Below are positions 7,415 through 16,860 of a stretch of 64,000 nucleotides of DNA, in pieces. Below the pieces are notes generated by a model that saw nothing but the letters and a program-made list of their open reading frames with translations, was not told the DNA's origin and did not search any database. Position numbers and translations under genes: made by a program. Numbering within the stretch: position 1 is the first letter of the stretch; every line of letters begins with the position of its first letter. This DNA comes from Agrobacterium sp. a22-2 (GTDB lineage Bacteria > Pseudomonadota > Alphaproteobacteria > Rhizobiales > Rhizobiaceae): NCBI RefSeq assembly GCF_012276985.1, contig NZ_JAAXMM010000005.1, positions 1-64,000 of the forward strand, given 5' to 3'.

Positions 7415-8659
7415 TCATGCAAAGAAGGTGCGGGCATGGTCGAGTGCATCGGCAAGAGCATCGACCTCGGCGCGGGTGTTGTAAAGGCCAAACGAGGCCC
7501 GGCAGGTGGACGTCACGCCGAAACGGGCCAATAGCGGCTGGGCGCAATGGGTGCCGGCACGCACCGCCACGCCTTGTCGATCGATCAGCATCGACACGTC
7601 ATGGGCATGGATGCCGGCCAGTTCGAACGAAAAGATCGCGCCCTTGCCCGGCGCATTGCCGAAAATGCGCAGCGAATTGATGGCCGACAGCCGCTCATGG
7701 GCATAGGCCGCCAGATCCGCCTCATGGGCGGCAATCGCCTCGCGCCCCAGCGTCTCCATATAGTCGAGCGCATAACCGAGCCCGATCGCCTGGACGATCG
7801 GCGGCGTGCCGGCCTCGAAACGGTGCGGCGGATCGTTATAGGTGACAGTGTCCTCGGTCACCTCGACGATCATTTCGCCGCCGCCCATGAAGGGCCGCAT
7901 CTCTCTCAGACGATCGGCCTTGCCATAGAGTATGCCGATGCCGGACGGGCCGTAGAGCTTGTGGCCGGTCATCACATACCAGTCGCAGTCGATATCCCGG
8001 ACATCGACCGGCATATGCACGGCGCCCTGGCTGCCATCGACCAGCACCGGAATGCCGCGTTCATGGGCTATCCGGCAGATCTCCTTGACGGGAACGACCG
8101 TGCCGAGCGCGTTCGACATATGGGTGATCGCGACGAGTTTCGTCTTTTCCGTCAGGCTGTTCTCGAAAGCCTCGATATGGAAGGTGCCGTTCTCGTCGAC
8201 CGGCACCCAGACGATTTTGGCACCCTGGCGTTCGCGGATGAAATGCCATGGCACGATATTGGAGTGATGCTCCATTATCGAGATGACGATCTCGTCGCCT
8301 TCGCCGATATTCGGCATGCCATAGCCATAGGCGACCGTGTTGATCGCCTCGGTTGAGGATTTGGTAAAGATGATCTCGTCCACCGATCCGGCATTCAGGA
8401 AGCGCCGCACCTTTTCGCGCGCCGCTTCATAGGCGTCCGTTGCCGCGTTCGACAGAAAATGCAGACCGCGATGCACATTGGCATATTCGTTGGAATAGGT
8501 ATGGCTGATCGCATCGATCACCGCCTGCGGCTTCTGTGCCGAGGCGCCATTGTCCAGATAGACCAGCGGCTTGCCATAGACCGTGCGCGACAGGATCGGG
8601 AAATCCCGCCTGACGGCTTCGACATCGTAACCGGTCTTGGTCGACGACAGATCAGCCAT
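7415..8659 (-). CDS. sufS: Cysteine desulfurase SufS (414 aa)
   Basis: This PLP enzyme takes sulfur from cysteine and feeds the SufBCD scaffold. The PLP lysine is in MTGHKLYGPSG (about K234), and the persulfide Cys is in VRAGTHCAQP (about C372), in the short-loop form typical of group II desulfurases. Length is normal for SufS. Its start overlaps the sufD stop by eight bases. No sufE gene is seen in the operon; activation may depend on SufE encoded elsewhere or on another partner. Confidence 0.95.
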   Translation of the reverse strand: MADLSSTKTGYDVEAVRRDFPILSRTVYGKPLVYLDNGASAQKPQAVIDAISHTYSNEYANVHRGLHFLSNAATDAYEAAREKVRRFLNAGSVDEIIFTKSSTEAINTVAYGYGMPNIGEGDEIVISIMEHHSNIVPWHFIRERQGAKIVWVPVDENGTFHIEAFENSLTEKTKLVAITHMSNALGTVVPVKEICRIAHERGIPVLVDGSQGAVHMPVDVRDIDCDWYVMTGHKLYGPSGIGILYGKADRLREMRPFMGGGEMIVEVTEDTVTYNDPPHRFEAGTPPIVQAIGLGYALDYMETLGREAIAAHEADLAAYAHERLSAINSLRIFGNAPGKGAIFSFELAGIHAHDVSMLIDRQGVAVRAGTHCAQPLLARFGVTSTCRASFGLYNTRAEVDALADALDHARTFFA

Positions 8660-9926
8660 GAGCTTCCAGCCAATCCGAGATCAGCCCCTCCAGCGCCTCG
8701 ATCAGGGCCTCGTCCTCGAGTTCCTCGACGATCTCGGCCACGAAAGCGTTGATCAGCAAGGCGCGCGCCGGCTTTTCCGGAATGCCGCGCGCCATCAGAT
8801 AATAGAGATGCTTGTGGTCGATATCGGCCACCGTCGCACCATGGGCGCATTGCACGTCGTCGGCAAAGATCTCAAGTTCCGGCTTGACCAGCATCTCGGC
8901 TTCGTCCGACATCAGCAGCGTGTTGCAGGCCATGCGGGCATCGGTCTTCTGGGCATCCGGGGCGACGCGGATCTGGCCCTGGAACACGCCCTTGGCCCGA
9001 TCGAACACCACATTGCGGACGATCTCGGTGGACGTGGTGTTGGGCAGGTCATGGCCGAGCGTCATGGTGACGTCTGTATGGGTCTCGCCGCCGAGCAGGT
9101 TGACGCCGCGCAGGGTGAAATCCGAACCTTCACCGGCGGTGAAGACATGCACTTCCTGGCGAACCAGCTTGCCGCCGGCATTGATCACGAAGAGACGGAA
9201 CTTGACGTCGGCGCCCATCTCGACCTTGATCTGACCGAGATGGGTATCCTCGAGCCCTTGCGTCTGCACGATGATACAGGTGACCTCGGCGCCGTCGCCG
9301 ATCTTGATATCGCTGACGGTCGAGACGAAGGCAGCGTCTCCGGCAGCGTTTAGATGCCGCTCGATGACGGTCGCCTTGCTGGCACTGCCGAAATCGACCA
9401 GGAACCGTCCATGCACCTGGCCAGCGCCATGGATCGCCTGCAGTTCCAAAGGCTGTTCCAGCTCTGTATCAGCTGCAATCGACAGGACATAGCCGTCGCG
9501 CACGAAGCTGCCGTTGATCCGGCCGATCGCATCGTCATTGTCATAGGCGATGAGGCTCGCGGCGGCACTTCCGTCCGTCAGGGCAGCACCATAGGAGACC
9601 ACGCTGACGCCGTCCGGACCGCTCAAAGCCACGGCCTTGCCGTGTTCGAAGGCCAGCACGGTCGCGCCCGGCACGATGGAGGCAACAGCCCTGCCCGCGG
9701 CTCCGGGCTCAATGGCCGGGATCGCCCGCAGCAGCGATTTCAGGTCCGTGTAATGCCAGGATTCGATCCGGCGCGTCGGCAGACCGCCGCGCTTCAAGTC
9801 ATCGAACAGCCGGTCGCGGGCGGCAAGCACCGCACCGTCACCCGGCAATTCACCGATCTGGTCCGTATAGGTTTCCAGAAGGGCGGCCTCGGCGGCCGTC
9901 GGCCGGTTGGCAGCCTGAATGTTCAT
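8652..9926 (-). CDS. sufD: SufD, Fe-S scaffold subunit (424 aa)
   Basis: SufD forms the SufBC2D scaffold complex with SufB and SufC. The C-terminal beta-helix region shows the family pattern (QIRVAPDAQKTDARMACNTL; CAHGATVADIDHKHLYYL; the conserved His in CAHGATV). AAAGGAG lies seven bases before the ATG at 9926, better spaced than the ATG two codons earlier, so I chose MNIQAAN as start. The gene overlaps sufS and follows sufC after 23 bases. Confidence 0.94.
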   Translation of the reverse strand: MNIQAANRPTAAEAALLETYTDQIGELPGDGAVLAARDRLFDDLKRGGLPTRRIESWHYTDLKSLLRAIPAIEPGAAGRAVASIVPGATVLAFEHGKAVALSGPDGVSVVSYGAALTDGSAAASLIAYDNDDAIGRINGSFVRDGYVLSIAADTELEQPLELQAIHGAGQVHGRFLVDFGSASKATVIERHLNAAGDAAFVSTVSDIKIGDGAEVTCIIVQTQGLEDTHLGQIKVEMGADVKFRLFVINAGGKLVRQEVHVFTAGEGSDFTLRGVNLLGGETHTDVTMTLGHDLPNTTSTEIVRNVVFDRAKGVFQGQIRVAPDAQKTDARMACNTLLMSDEAEMLVKPELEIFADDVQCAHGATVADIDHKHLYYLMARGIPEKPARALLINAFVAEIVEELEDEALIEALEGLISDWLEAHG

Positions 9927-9949
9927 GGACATGCTCCTTTCCGCCGCGA

Positions 9950-10705
9950 TCAGGCCGCTTCGCCGATGATATCGGCATAGCCGTTCGCTTCGAGGTCGAG
10001 GGCGAGGCTCTTGTCGCCAGTCTTGATGATCTGACCCTTGTAGAGGACGTGCACGCTGTCGGGCACGATATAGTCGAGCAGGCGCTGGTAATGGGTGATC
10101 ACGATCACCGCACGGTCCGGCGACTTCAGGGCATTGACGCCATCGGCAACGATCTTCAGGGCGTCGATGTCGAGGCCGCTGTCGGTCTCGTCGAGAATGC
10201 AGAGGTTTGGTTCCAGCAGCGCCATCTGCAGGATTTCGGCGCGCTTCTTCTCGCCGCCGGAAAAACCGACATTGAGCGGGCGCTTCAGCATGTCCATGTC
10301 GATCTGCAACTTGGCGGCGGCATCCTTGACGCGGCGGATGAAGTCCGGCGTCGTCAGTTCGGCCTCGCCGCGCGCCTTGCGCTGCTCGTTCATCGCCACC
10401 TTCAGGAACTGCATGGTGGCCACGCCGGGAATTTCGACCGGATACTGGAAGGCCAGGAAAATGCCCTTGGAGGCGCGCTCGGCGACATCCAGGTCCAGGA
10501 TGCTCTCGCCGTTATAGAGAATGTCGCCCTCGGTGACCTCATAGTCGGTGCGGCCCGACAGGATGTAGGACAGCGTCGACTTGCCGGAGCCGTTCGGCCC
10601 CATGATGGCAGCGACTTCGCCCGCCTTGACCGTCAGGTTCAGGCCGCGGATGATTTCGGTCCCGTCTTCGGCGATACGGGCATGGAGATTGCGAATTTCA
10701 AGCAT
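9950..10705 (-). CDS. sufC: SufC ATPase (251 aa)
   Basis: SufC is the ABC-type ATPase of the SufBC2D scaffold. It has Walker A GPNGSGKST (about 36-44), the signature FSGGEKKRAEI and Walker B LCILDETDSGLD. AGGAAG precedes the ATG at 10705. It normally follows sufB directly; here a 433-bp GIY-YIG cassette lies in the sufB-sufC gap, leaving sufC 73 bases downstream of the cassette edge. Confidence 0.95.
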   Translation of the reverse strand: MLEIRNLHARIAEDGTEIIRGLNLTVKAGEVAAIMGPNGSGKSTLSYILSGRTDYEVTEGDILYNGESILDLDVAERASKGIFLAFQYPVEIPGVATMQFLKVAMNEQRKARGEAELTTPDFIRRVKDAAAKLQIDMDMLKRPLNVGFSGGEKKRAEILQMALLEPNLCILDETDSGLDIDALKIVADGVNALKSPDRAVIVITHYQRLLDYIVPDSVHVLYKGQIIKTGDKSLALDLEANGYADIIGEAA

Positions 10706-10778
10706 TTTGCTCTTCCTGTTCATAGGGCGGTTCAAGGCCGCCTGTTGATCGACTATCGCCGGATCGACGCCGGAAACC

Positions 10779-10808
10779 TCGTCATCCTCGGGCCTGTCCC
10801 GAGGATCT
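10779..10808. repeat. Left REP-like palindrome of the GIY-YIG cassette
   Basis: ATCCTCGGG (10784-10792) and CCCGAGGAT (10798-10806) are perfect 9-bp arms around a five-base centre. With its outer bases it is the reverse complement of 11182-11211 except at one position. It lies nine bases beyond the stop of the GIY-YIG gene and could also act as a transcript hairpin. Confidence 0.85.
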
Positions 10809-10817
10809 ACTGGTCTC

Positions 10818-11159
10818 TCAATTGTAGTGAGGCCAATGCCTCGTATTCTCGTGCGGCCTGAACGGATTCTCGATCATGTCGATCTTCTCATAGAGGTCGA
10901 GCCACGTCGGATTGAGGCCCTCGATAAGGCGGATCTTCCATTCCCGAAGATATCGCTTCAGTGACTTCTCCCGCTGGATTGCAAGAACGATATTTGGATG
11001 CGTTTCAAACCATACCAGTATCTTGGCATTGTATTTGGACGTGTATCCTGTTTTCACTTCGTTCCGGTGCTCCCACACCCGCCCAGGCAGGTCGCTGGTT
11101 ACCCCGGTGTAGATCACGCCGCGCGGTTTGTCAGACATCATGTATACAAAACCGCCCAT
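10818..11159 (-). CDS. GIY-YIG endonuclease-domain protein (113 aa)
   Basis: A stand-alone GIY-YIG domain fills the protein. The GIY part appears as GGFVYMM and the YIG part as VIYTGVT; the catalytic Arg is in LPGRVWEHR, the metal-binding Glu in IQREKSLKRY, and the conserved Asn in EGLNPTW, so the nuclease looks active. It resembles the small YhbQ/UPF0213-like and UvrC-N-like alphaproteobacterial proteins that occur in several copies per genome. The start at 11159 is the first Met of the domain; GGGAAGG lies upstream, and the longer frame runs through the right repeat. It lies in the sense direction of the suf operon. The target DNA and role are unknown. Confidence 0.85.
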   Translation of the reverse strand: MGGFVYMMSDKPRGVIYTGVTSDLPGRVWEHRNEVKTGYTSKYNAKILVWFETHPNIVLAIQREKSLKRYLREWKIRLIEGLNPTWLDLYEKIDMIENPFRPHENTRHWPHYN

Positions 11160-11181
11160 CCGCGTCAGCCTTCCCGCCGGC

Positions 11182-11211
11182 AGATCCTCGGGACAAGCCC
11201 GAGGATGACGA
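11182..11211. repeat. Right REP-like palindrome of the GIY-YIG cassette
   Basis: ATCCTCGGG (11184-11192) and CCCGAGGAT (11198-11206) flank a five-base centre. It pairs with the left repeat in inverted orientation, and lies between the sufB stop and the GIY-YIG start. Confidence 0.85.
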
Positions 11212-11247
11212 ACGAGAAATGGTACACGGACAACAGCGGCCCCGTCA

Positions 11248-12717
<1,470 letters not shown>

Positions 12718-12768
12718 CTGCGTTCTCCAATCTCGCCGGGTCCAAGGTCCGGCGGCTTGTCAACGTTT

Positions 12769-12845
12769 GAAGCGGGGTTCCGCTTCTATGTGGTGGTCAG
12801 GGGCGAAATTTCACCCCTTTGGTTCTTCGGAAAATTGATTTTCCG
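12769..12845. repeat. Three consecutive hairpins in the sufS2-sufB gap
   Basis: The first is GAAGCGG/CCGCTTC (12769-12775 with 12780-12786). The second is GGGG/CCCC around a GAAATTTC centre (12800-12817, one mismatch). The third is CGGAAAA/TTTTCCG (12828-12834 with 12839-12845). None has a T run, so they look more like RNA-processing, stability or protein-binding structures than terminators. Confidence 0.6.
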
Positions 12846-12862
12846 CAATTGTGTCGCCCTTA

Positions 12863-14029
12863 TCACGCGGCTTTGCCCGAGAGTCCACGCCGCGCACCGA
12901 TCTTGCCGAAGATTTCAACGGCTCGATCGATCATAGCCGCGTCGGTGGCAGGTCCCAGAGACAGTCTCAGCCCGCCGGTCTTCGCGTCCAGTCCCATGGC
13001 GTTCAGCACATGGCTCTCGCCGACCTTGCCGGACGAGCAGGCCGCTCCCGCCGACAGGGCCAAACCTTCGAGGTCGAATGCGATCTGCCCGGTTTCCGCC
13101 TTCAGGCCCGGCAGCGTGAAGAAGCAGGTATTGGCAAGTCGCTCGACACCCGAACCGTGAATGACCACATCCGGGGCCGCCTTGCGCATGCCGTTTTCCA
13201 GCCTGTCGCGCAAGGCGCGGATTGCCGCATTGCGCGGTTCGATATCCTTTGCGGCCATCGCTGCCGCCGCGCCGAAACCGGCAATCGCCGCCAGATTCTC
13301 CGTGCCGCCGCGATGGCCTTTTTCCTGGCCACCGCCGCGGATCAGCGGTGACGGCATCAGGGTTTCGCCCCGCGCCACCAGAGCGCCGGCGCCCTTCGGG
13401 CCGCCCAGCTTGTGGGCCGAGAGGATGAGGAAATCGGCGTCCAAAGCATTGATATCGATCGGCATGCGACCGGCTGCCTGCACGGCATCGACCACCAGCA
13501 GTCCGCCACGGGCATGAACGATCCTTGCCGCGTCTGCCACCGGCTGGACAATGCCGGTCTCGTTATTGGCCAGCATGATCGCCACCATCGGCAGGCCAGC
13601 CTCGCGCGGATGGGCCACCAGCAAGGCTTCCAGCGCAGCAAGATCGACCACTCCGGACGGCAAAACGGCAATCTCGGACACGGCGACGGGCTCGAATCGG
13701 CCGCCCAGCCGCACGGCCGGATGCTCGATGGCCGAGACATACAGACGGGATGCGGCAAGAGGAGCACGGCCCATGCGCAGATGCGGTGTCAACACATGGT
13801 TGGCGGCCTCGGTGGCGCTGCTGGCAAAGATCACATTGGCAGGCGTCGCGCCAACCAGTTCGGCCACATGACGCCGCGCCGTCTCGATCATGGCGCGGGC
13901 GGCGCGGCCTTCCTGGTGCACGGACGACGGATTGCCGGACAATGCCAGGGCATCCAGCATCGCGCTCCGCGCTTCGCTCAGAAGCGGCGCCGTGGCATTC
14001 CAGTCGAGATAAATGCGCTCTTTCGCCAT
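12863..14029 (-). CDS. Cysteine desulfurase, NifS/IscS type, first suf gene (SufS2, 388 aa)
   Basis: This second desulfurase of the operon belongs to the group I (NifS/IscS) type. The PLP Lys is in SAHKLGGPKG (about K207) and the catalytic Cys in LSAGAACSSGK (about C331), in the long flexible loop; HRGGTEN is also typical. It is the first gene of the operon, matching the sufS2-B-C-D-S1-X-A order known in Rhizobiales. The ATG at 14029 begins the conserved KERIYLDWNATAP; upstream in-frame codons reach into the promoter region. Why the operon carries two desulfurases is unclear: supply of different acceptors is possible. Confidence 0.9.
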   Translation of the reverse strand: MAKERIYLDWNATAPLLSEARSAMLDALALSGNPSSVHQEGRAARAMIETARRHVAELVGATPANVIFASSATEAANHVLTPHLRMGRAPLAASRLYVSAIEHPAVRLGGRFEPVAVSEIAVLPSGVVDLAALEALLVAHPREAGLPMVAIMLANNETGIVQPVADAARIVHARGGLLVVDAVQAAGRMPIDINALDADFLILSAHKLGGPKGAGALVARGETLMPSPLIRGGGQEKGHRGGTENLAAIAGFGAAAAMAAKDIEPRNAAIRALRDRLENGMRKAAPDVVIHGSGVERLANTCFFTLPGLKAETGQIAFDLEGLALSAGAACSSGKVGESHVLNAMGLDAKTGGLRLSLGPATDAAMIDRAVEIFGKIGARRGLSGKAA

Positions 14030-14117
14030 GTTATCGTCCGGATTCCGATGCCTTCTGCCCGATCGGCGCATTTTCCTTGAAATGACCGACGGGCTTGTCC
14101 TATGACACGTTCCAACA

Positions 14118-14134
14118 GGTATAACAGCCATACC
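14118..14134. promoter_or_regulatory. GGTAT-N7-ATACC inverted repeat in the suf leader
   Basis: A short perfect inverted repeat lies just downstream of the predicted suf start point. It could bind a regulator such as an Rrf2 or GntR protein, or be chance; no matching regulator gene is adjacent. Confidence 0.3.
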
Positions 14135-14136
14135 AG

Positions 14137-14153
14137 TTTCGAACAATTCTAAA
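14137..14153 (-). promoter_or_regulatory. Candidate Irr (ICE-type) box of the suf operon
   Basis: TTTCGAA-CAA-TTCTAAA is an inverted repeat with one mismatch and matches the TTTAGAA-N3-TTCTAAA pattern of the Irr iron-control element in Rhizobiales. It lies at or just after the predicted transcription start, where a bound repressor would block initiation when iron is low. Irr control of suf in rhizobia is established knowledge; binding here is inferred. Confidence 0.65.
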
Positions 14154-14157
14154 CTGA

Positions 14158-14186
14158 GTTCTAGAAAAGTTGACTGGTCCCGTCAA
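14158..14186 (-). promoter_or_regulatory. Predicted promoter of the suf operon
   Basis: On the minus strand TTGACG (14186-14181) is separated by 17 bases from TAGAAC (14163-14158), a good sigma-70-type spacing. The start would fall near 14150, about 120 bases before the sufS2 ATG and inside the Irr-type box. The -35 is also one arm of a TTGAC-N7-GTCAA inverted repeat (14170-14186), perhaps another operator. Confidence 0.5.
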
Positions 14187-14244
14187 GTCATCTTGCTGAA
14201 TTGAACGGGATCGGACACAAAAAAAGACACGGACCGGAGTATCT

Positions 14245-14922
14245 ATGCCCGAAGTCATATTCAACGGCCCTGCGGGTCGCCTTGAAGGCCGCTATCAGCC
14301 ATCCAAGGAAAAAAGCGCCCCGATCGCCATCATCCTGCATCCGCATCCGCAGTTTGGCGGAACGATGAACAACCAGATCGTCTACCAGTTGTTCTACATG
14401 TTCCAGAAGCGCGGCTTCACGACATTGCGCTTCAACTTCCGCGGCATCGGCCGCAGCCAGGGCGAATTCGACCACGGCGCCGGCGAATTGTCGGATGCGG
14501 CGTCGGCGCTTGACTGGGTCCAGAGCCTGCATCCCGACAGCAAGAGCTGCTGGGTCGCCGGCTATTCCTTCGGCTCGTGGATCGGCATGCAGCTCCTGAT
14601 GCGCCGCCCTGAGATCGAAGGCTTCATGTCGATCGCGCCGCAGCCCAACACCTATGACTTCTCCTTCCTCGCCCCCTGCCCGTCATCCGGCCTGATCATC
14701 CACGGCGACAGCGACAAGGTGGCACCGGAAAAAGACGTGCAGGGCCTGGTCGACAAGCTGAAGACCCAGAAGGGCATCCTGATCACCCACAAGACGCTGC
14801 CGGGCGCCAACCACTTCTTCAACGGCCAGGTCGAAACCCTGATGAGCGAATGCGAAGACTATCTCGACCGCCGCCTCGAAGGCGAACTGGTCCCGGAACC
14901 GGCCGCCAAGCGCATCCGGTAA
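14245..14922 (+). CDS. Alpha/beta hydrolase (225 aa)
   Basis: The nucleophile elbow GYSFGSW (Ser about 108), an acidic residue in HGDSDKVAP (about D157) and a His in GANHFFNG (about H193) give a plausible catalytic triad. The start of the fold has HPHPQFGGTMNN, a motif shared by a conserved alphaproteobacterial family of dienelactone-hydrolase-like proteins. The substrate is unknown; the protein is cytosolic (no signal peptide). It is divergent from the suf operon and ends at its own terminator. Confidence 0.85.
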   Translation: MPEVIFNGPAGRLEGRYQPSKEKSAPIAIILHPHPQFGGTMNNQIVYQLFYMFQKRGFTTLRFNFRGIGRSQGEFDHGAGELSDAASALDWVQSLHPDSKSCWVAGYSFGSWIGMQLLMRRPEIEGFMSIAPQPNTYDFSFLAPCPSSGLIIHGDSDKVAPEKDVQGLVDKLKTQKGILITHKTLPGANHFFNGQVETLMSECEDYLDRRLEGELVPEPAAKRIR

Positions 14923-14944
14923 TTCGATCGGCATGCATGTGATC

Positions 14945-14974
14945 AATCCGCTCGCGCAATCGGGCGGATTTTTT
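14945..14974 (+). terminator. Rho-independent terminator after the hydrolase gene
   Basis: A 10-bp stem with one G-T pair (14945-14954 with 14961-14970), a six-base loop and a run of T follow the hydrolase stop by 23 bases. Confidence 0.85.
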
Positions 14975-15041
14975 CGTTCTGGGCCACTAAATCCGGGCGA
15001 GGCCGCAATTCAGACGATTTGAATATCGACCGGAATAAGGT

Positions 15042-15066
15042 ATCCTTCCAAGTCATCTGGAAGGAT
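15042..15066. promoter_or_regulatory. parDE operator (inverted repeat)
   Basis: ATCCTTCCA-N7-TGGAAGGAT is a perfect 9-bp inverted repeat 10 bases before the parD ATG. Type II antitoxins such as ParD repress their own operon by binding such repeats. Its right arm also holds the only purine-rich ribosome-binding site candidate, so binding could block both transcription and translation. Confidence 0.7.
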
Positions 15067-15076
15067 TTGGGCTGCC

Positions 15077-15334
15077 ATGACAAAGCACATTATCACCCTG
15101 CCCGAGCCGATTGCCGAGTTTCTCAAGCAGCGTATTGCCGACGGGCAATACGAATCTGCCAGCCAGTACATTTTGGATCTTGTCACGAAAGACATGTCCG
15201 AGCGGTCGCAGGCCGCGGAAACACTGCGCGCTCTTCTTCAAGACGCCGAAGACAGCGGCATTAGCGACCACAGCCTTGAGGAGATCTTCGATCTTGCTCG
15301 CTCGGAGAAACGACGGTCGGCGGGCACCGCGTGA
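15077..15334 (+). CDS. parD: ParD-family antitoxin (85 aa)
   Basis: The N-terminal ribbon-helix-helix (about residues 3-45: TKHIITLPEPIAEFLKQRI, then DGQYESASQYILDLV) binds DNA, and the disordered charged C-terminus should wrap around the toxin. The size is typical. The stop overlaps the GTG start of parE. The operator repeat upstream supports autoregulation of the pair. Confidence 0.92.
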   Translation: MTKHIITLPEPIAEFLKQRIADGQYESASQYILDLVTKDMSERSQAAETLRALLQDAEDSGISDHSLEEIFDLARSEKRRSAGTA

Positions 15335-15621
15335 TCCCGCTGCGATTTACGCGGCAGGCGGAAGCCGACATACTTTCCATACACGACTACACGATCGAGA
15401 CGTTCGGCATTGCCCAATGGTCTGTGTATGAGAGCGGCCTGCGCAGTGCATTCGAGCGCATTTCCCAAAATCCACAATCAGGCACGGATCTATCATCCAT
15501 AAAGCCCGACACACGACGCCTGATGTTCAAGAGCCATGCAATCTACTATCGGACGCGCGCCGATGATGTGTTGGTCCTGAGAGTTCTCGGCCTCCGCCAA
15601 GATCCAGGGCGACATTTATAG
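15331..15621 (+). CDS. parE: ParE-family toxin (96 aa)
   Basis: The RelE/ParE fold is recognisable in [20 protein letters not shown], the helical middle and the C-terminal strands ending [17 protein letters not shown]. Known ParE toxins inhibit DNA gyrase. It starts with GTG in a GTGA overlap with parD, so antitoxin is made first. The last six bases overlap the 3' end of the convergent anmK gene. Confidence 0.92.
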   Translation: MIPLRFTRQAEADILSIHDYTIETFGIAQWSVYESGLRSAFERISQNPQSGTDLSSIKPDTRRLMFKSHAIYYRTRADDVLVLRVLGLRQDPGRHL

Positions 15622-16779
15622 CTGCGCCAGCACCCCGCCCGACACCGGCTCCCTGACACCCGTCGTTGCCGGATAGGTCAATGGCAACGCCCGCAGCGAC
15701 CGCACGGCCAGATAGGCCCAGGCTTCCGCCTCCATGGCATCTCCATCGAAACCGGCTTCCTCAGCCGACAGGACGATAGACCCGTGTCTGGCCGCGAGTT
15801 CCCTTAGATCCGCCATGATCACCCGATTGAGCCGGCCGCCGCCGCCGATGACGAAGGTCTTGGGCATCGCCGGCAGATGGCCGGCCGATTTGATCACCGC
15901 CGCGGCGCTGACATAGGCGAGCGTGCGGGCGCCGTCGGACAGTTCCGCCTCGTCGCCTGACGGGGGCAGAAAATCGTTGCGGTCGAGCGAGCGGCGGCTG
16001 TCCGCGGTGAAGAACGGATTGTCCAGATAACGATCCGCCAGCGCGCCGACAATCCGGCCCTCCGAGGCGATCATGCCGCCTTGGTCGAAGGGAATGCCGG
16101 CATGGGCCTCGACCCATTGGTCGATCAGCGTGTTTCCCGGCCCGCTGTCATAGGCGACGATCGTGCCGTCGCGGTCGATCGATGTCAGGTTGGATATTCC
16201 ACCGATATTGACGAAGCACACCGGCCATCGAGTGTCTGTCAACTGGGCTGTCAGTGCCGCGTGATAGGTCGGCACCAGGGGTGCGCCCTGCCCGCCATGA
16301 AGCATGTCATTGGCCCGCATGTCATGGACCACGGCGATGCCCGTTTGCCGCGCCAACAGCGGTCCGTCGCCGATTTGCACCGTCAGGGCCTCATCCGGAC
16401 GGTGCAGGACGGTCTGGCCATGAAAGCCGATCACATCGATATCGCCGGCCAGGAGATTGTTAACGCTCAGGAATGTCGCAACAGCCTCGGCATGACGTTG
16501 CGTGATGTCGCGCTCCAGTGCCGCAAGGTCACCGGGACGTTCGGTCCTGATCCTGATCGCCTTGGCCTCCTCCAGCCCCTGCTTCAGGCGGTTGCGAAAG
16601 GCGGGCTCGTAGGCGACCGCCAGAAAGGGGCCGCGTTCGACGACCCGTTCGCCATCTGTTGCGACCATGGCGACATCGATTCCGTCCATCGACGTGCCGC
16701 TCATCAGGCCGATGGCCCGGTATATCCTGCCCAAATCGAAGATCCTTTTCCGAGTCGCGATGGGTGTCATTGAAAACAT
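15616..16779 (-). CDS. anmK: Anhydro-N-acetylmuramic acid kinase AnmK (387 aa)
   Basis: AnmK opens and phosphorylates 1,6-anhydro-MurNAc from cell-wall turnover to MurNAc-6-P. The N-terminal phosphate-binding motif [14 protein letters not shown] (about residue 24 on), the central [14 protein letters not shown] and [13 protein letters not shown], and the C-terminal [13 protein letters not shown] are diagnostic. Start is uncertain: ATGs at 16779 and 16770 both lack a clear Shine-Dalgarno site. It is divergent from tyrS, with 81 bases between starts, and no murQ gene is nearby. Confidence 0.93.
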   Translation of the reverse strand: MFSMTPIATRKRIFDLGRIYRAIGLMSGTSMDGIDVAMVATDGERVVERGPFLAVAYEPAFRNRLKQGLEEAKAIRIRTERPGDLAALERDITQRHAEAVATFLSVNNLLAGDIDVIGFHGQTVLHRPDEALTVQIGDGPLLARQTGIAVVHDMRANDMLHGGQGAPLVPTYHAALTAQLTDTRWPVCFVNIGGISNLTSIDRDGTIVAYDSGPGNTLIDQWVEAHAGIPFDQGGMIASEGRIVGALADRYLDNPFFTADSRRSLDRNDFLPPSGDEAELSDGARTLAYVSAAAVIKSAGHLPAMPKTFVIGGGGRLNRVIMADLRELAARHGSIVLSAEEAGFDGDAMEAEAWAYLAVRSLRALPLTYPATTGVREPVSGGVLAQL

Positions 16780-16860
16780 TCATGGCCGAAACAGGTGCAT
16801 ATTTCAAAAAACAATGCTAAAGCGCCCGCGAATTTCCCCATTCAGACCACTCCAGAAAGC

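Larger units (their letters stand above)
10779..11211 (-). mobile_element. GIY-YIG cassette with terminal inverted REP-like repeats inside the suf operon
   Basis: The segment contains a single gene (10818-11159) bounded by two 30-base repeats in inverted orientation, 29 of 30 bases identical. The left repeat is 10779-10808 and the right 11182-11211; each is itself a palindrome with 9-bp arms. The gene fills almost all the space between them (9 bases to the left repeat, 22 to the right). It sits between sufB and sufC, which are normally adjacent. I see no clear target-site duplication. The compact build suggests a small mobile or formerly mobile unit, but mobility is inference. Confidence 0.6.

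Noticed and set aside
10779..11211. Canonical insertion sequence
   Set aside because: The cassette has no transposase of known type and no visible target duplication; it is reported as a GIY-YIG cassette instead.
14170..14186. TTGAC-N7-GTCAA as an IscR site
   Set aside because: The match to known IscR motifs is poor and the left part doubles as the -35 region, so I list it only as an unexplained repeat.
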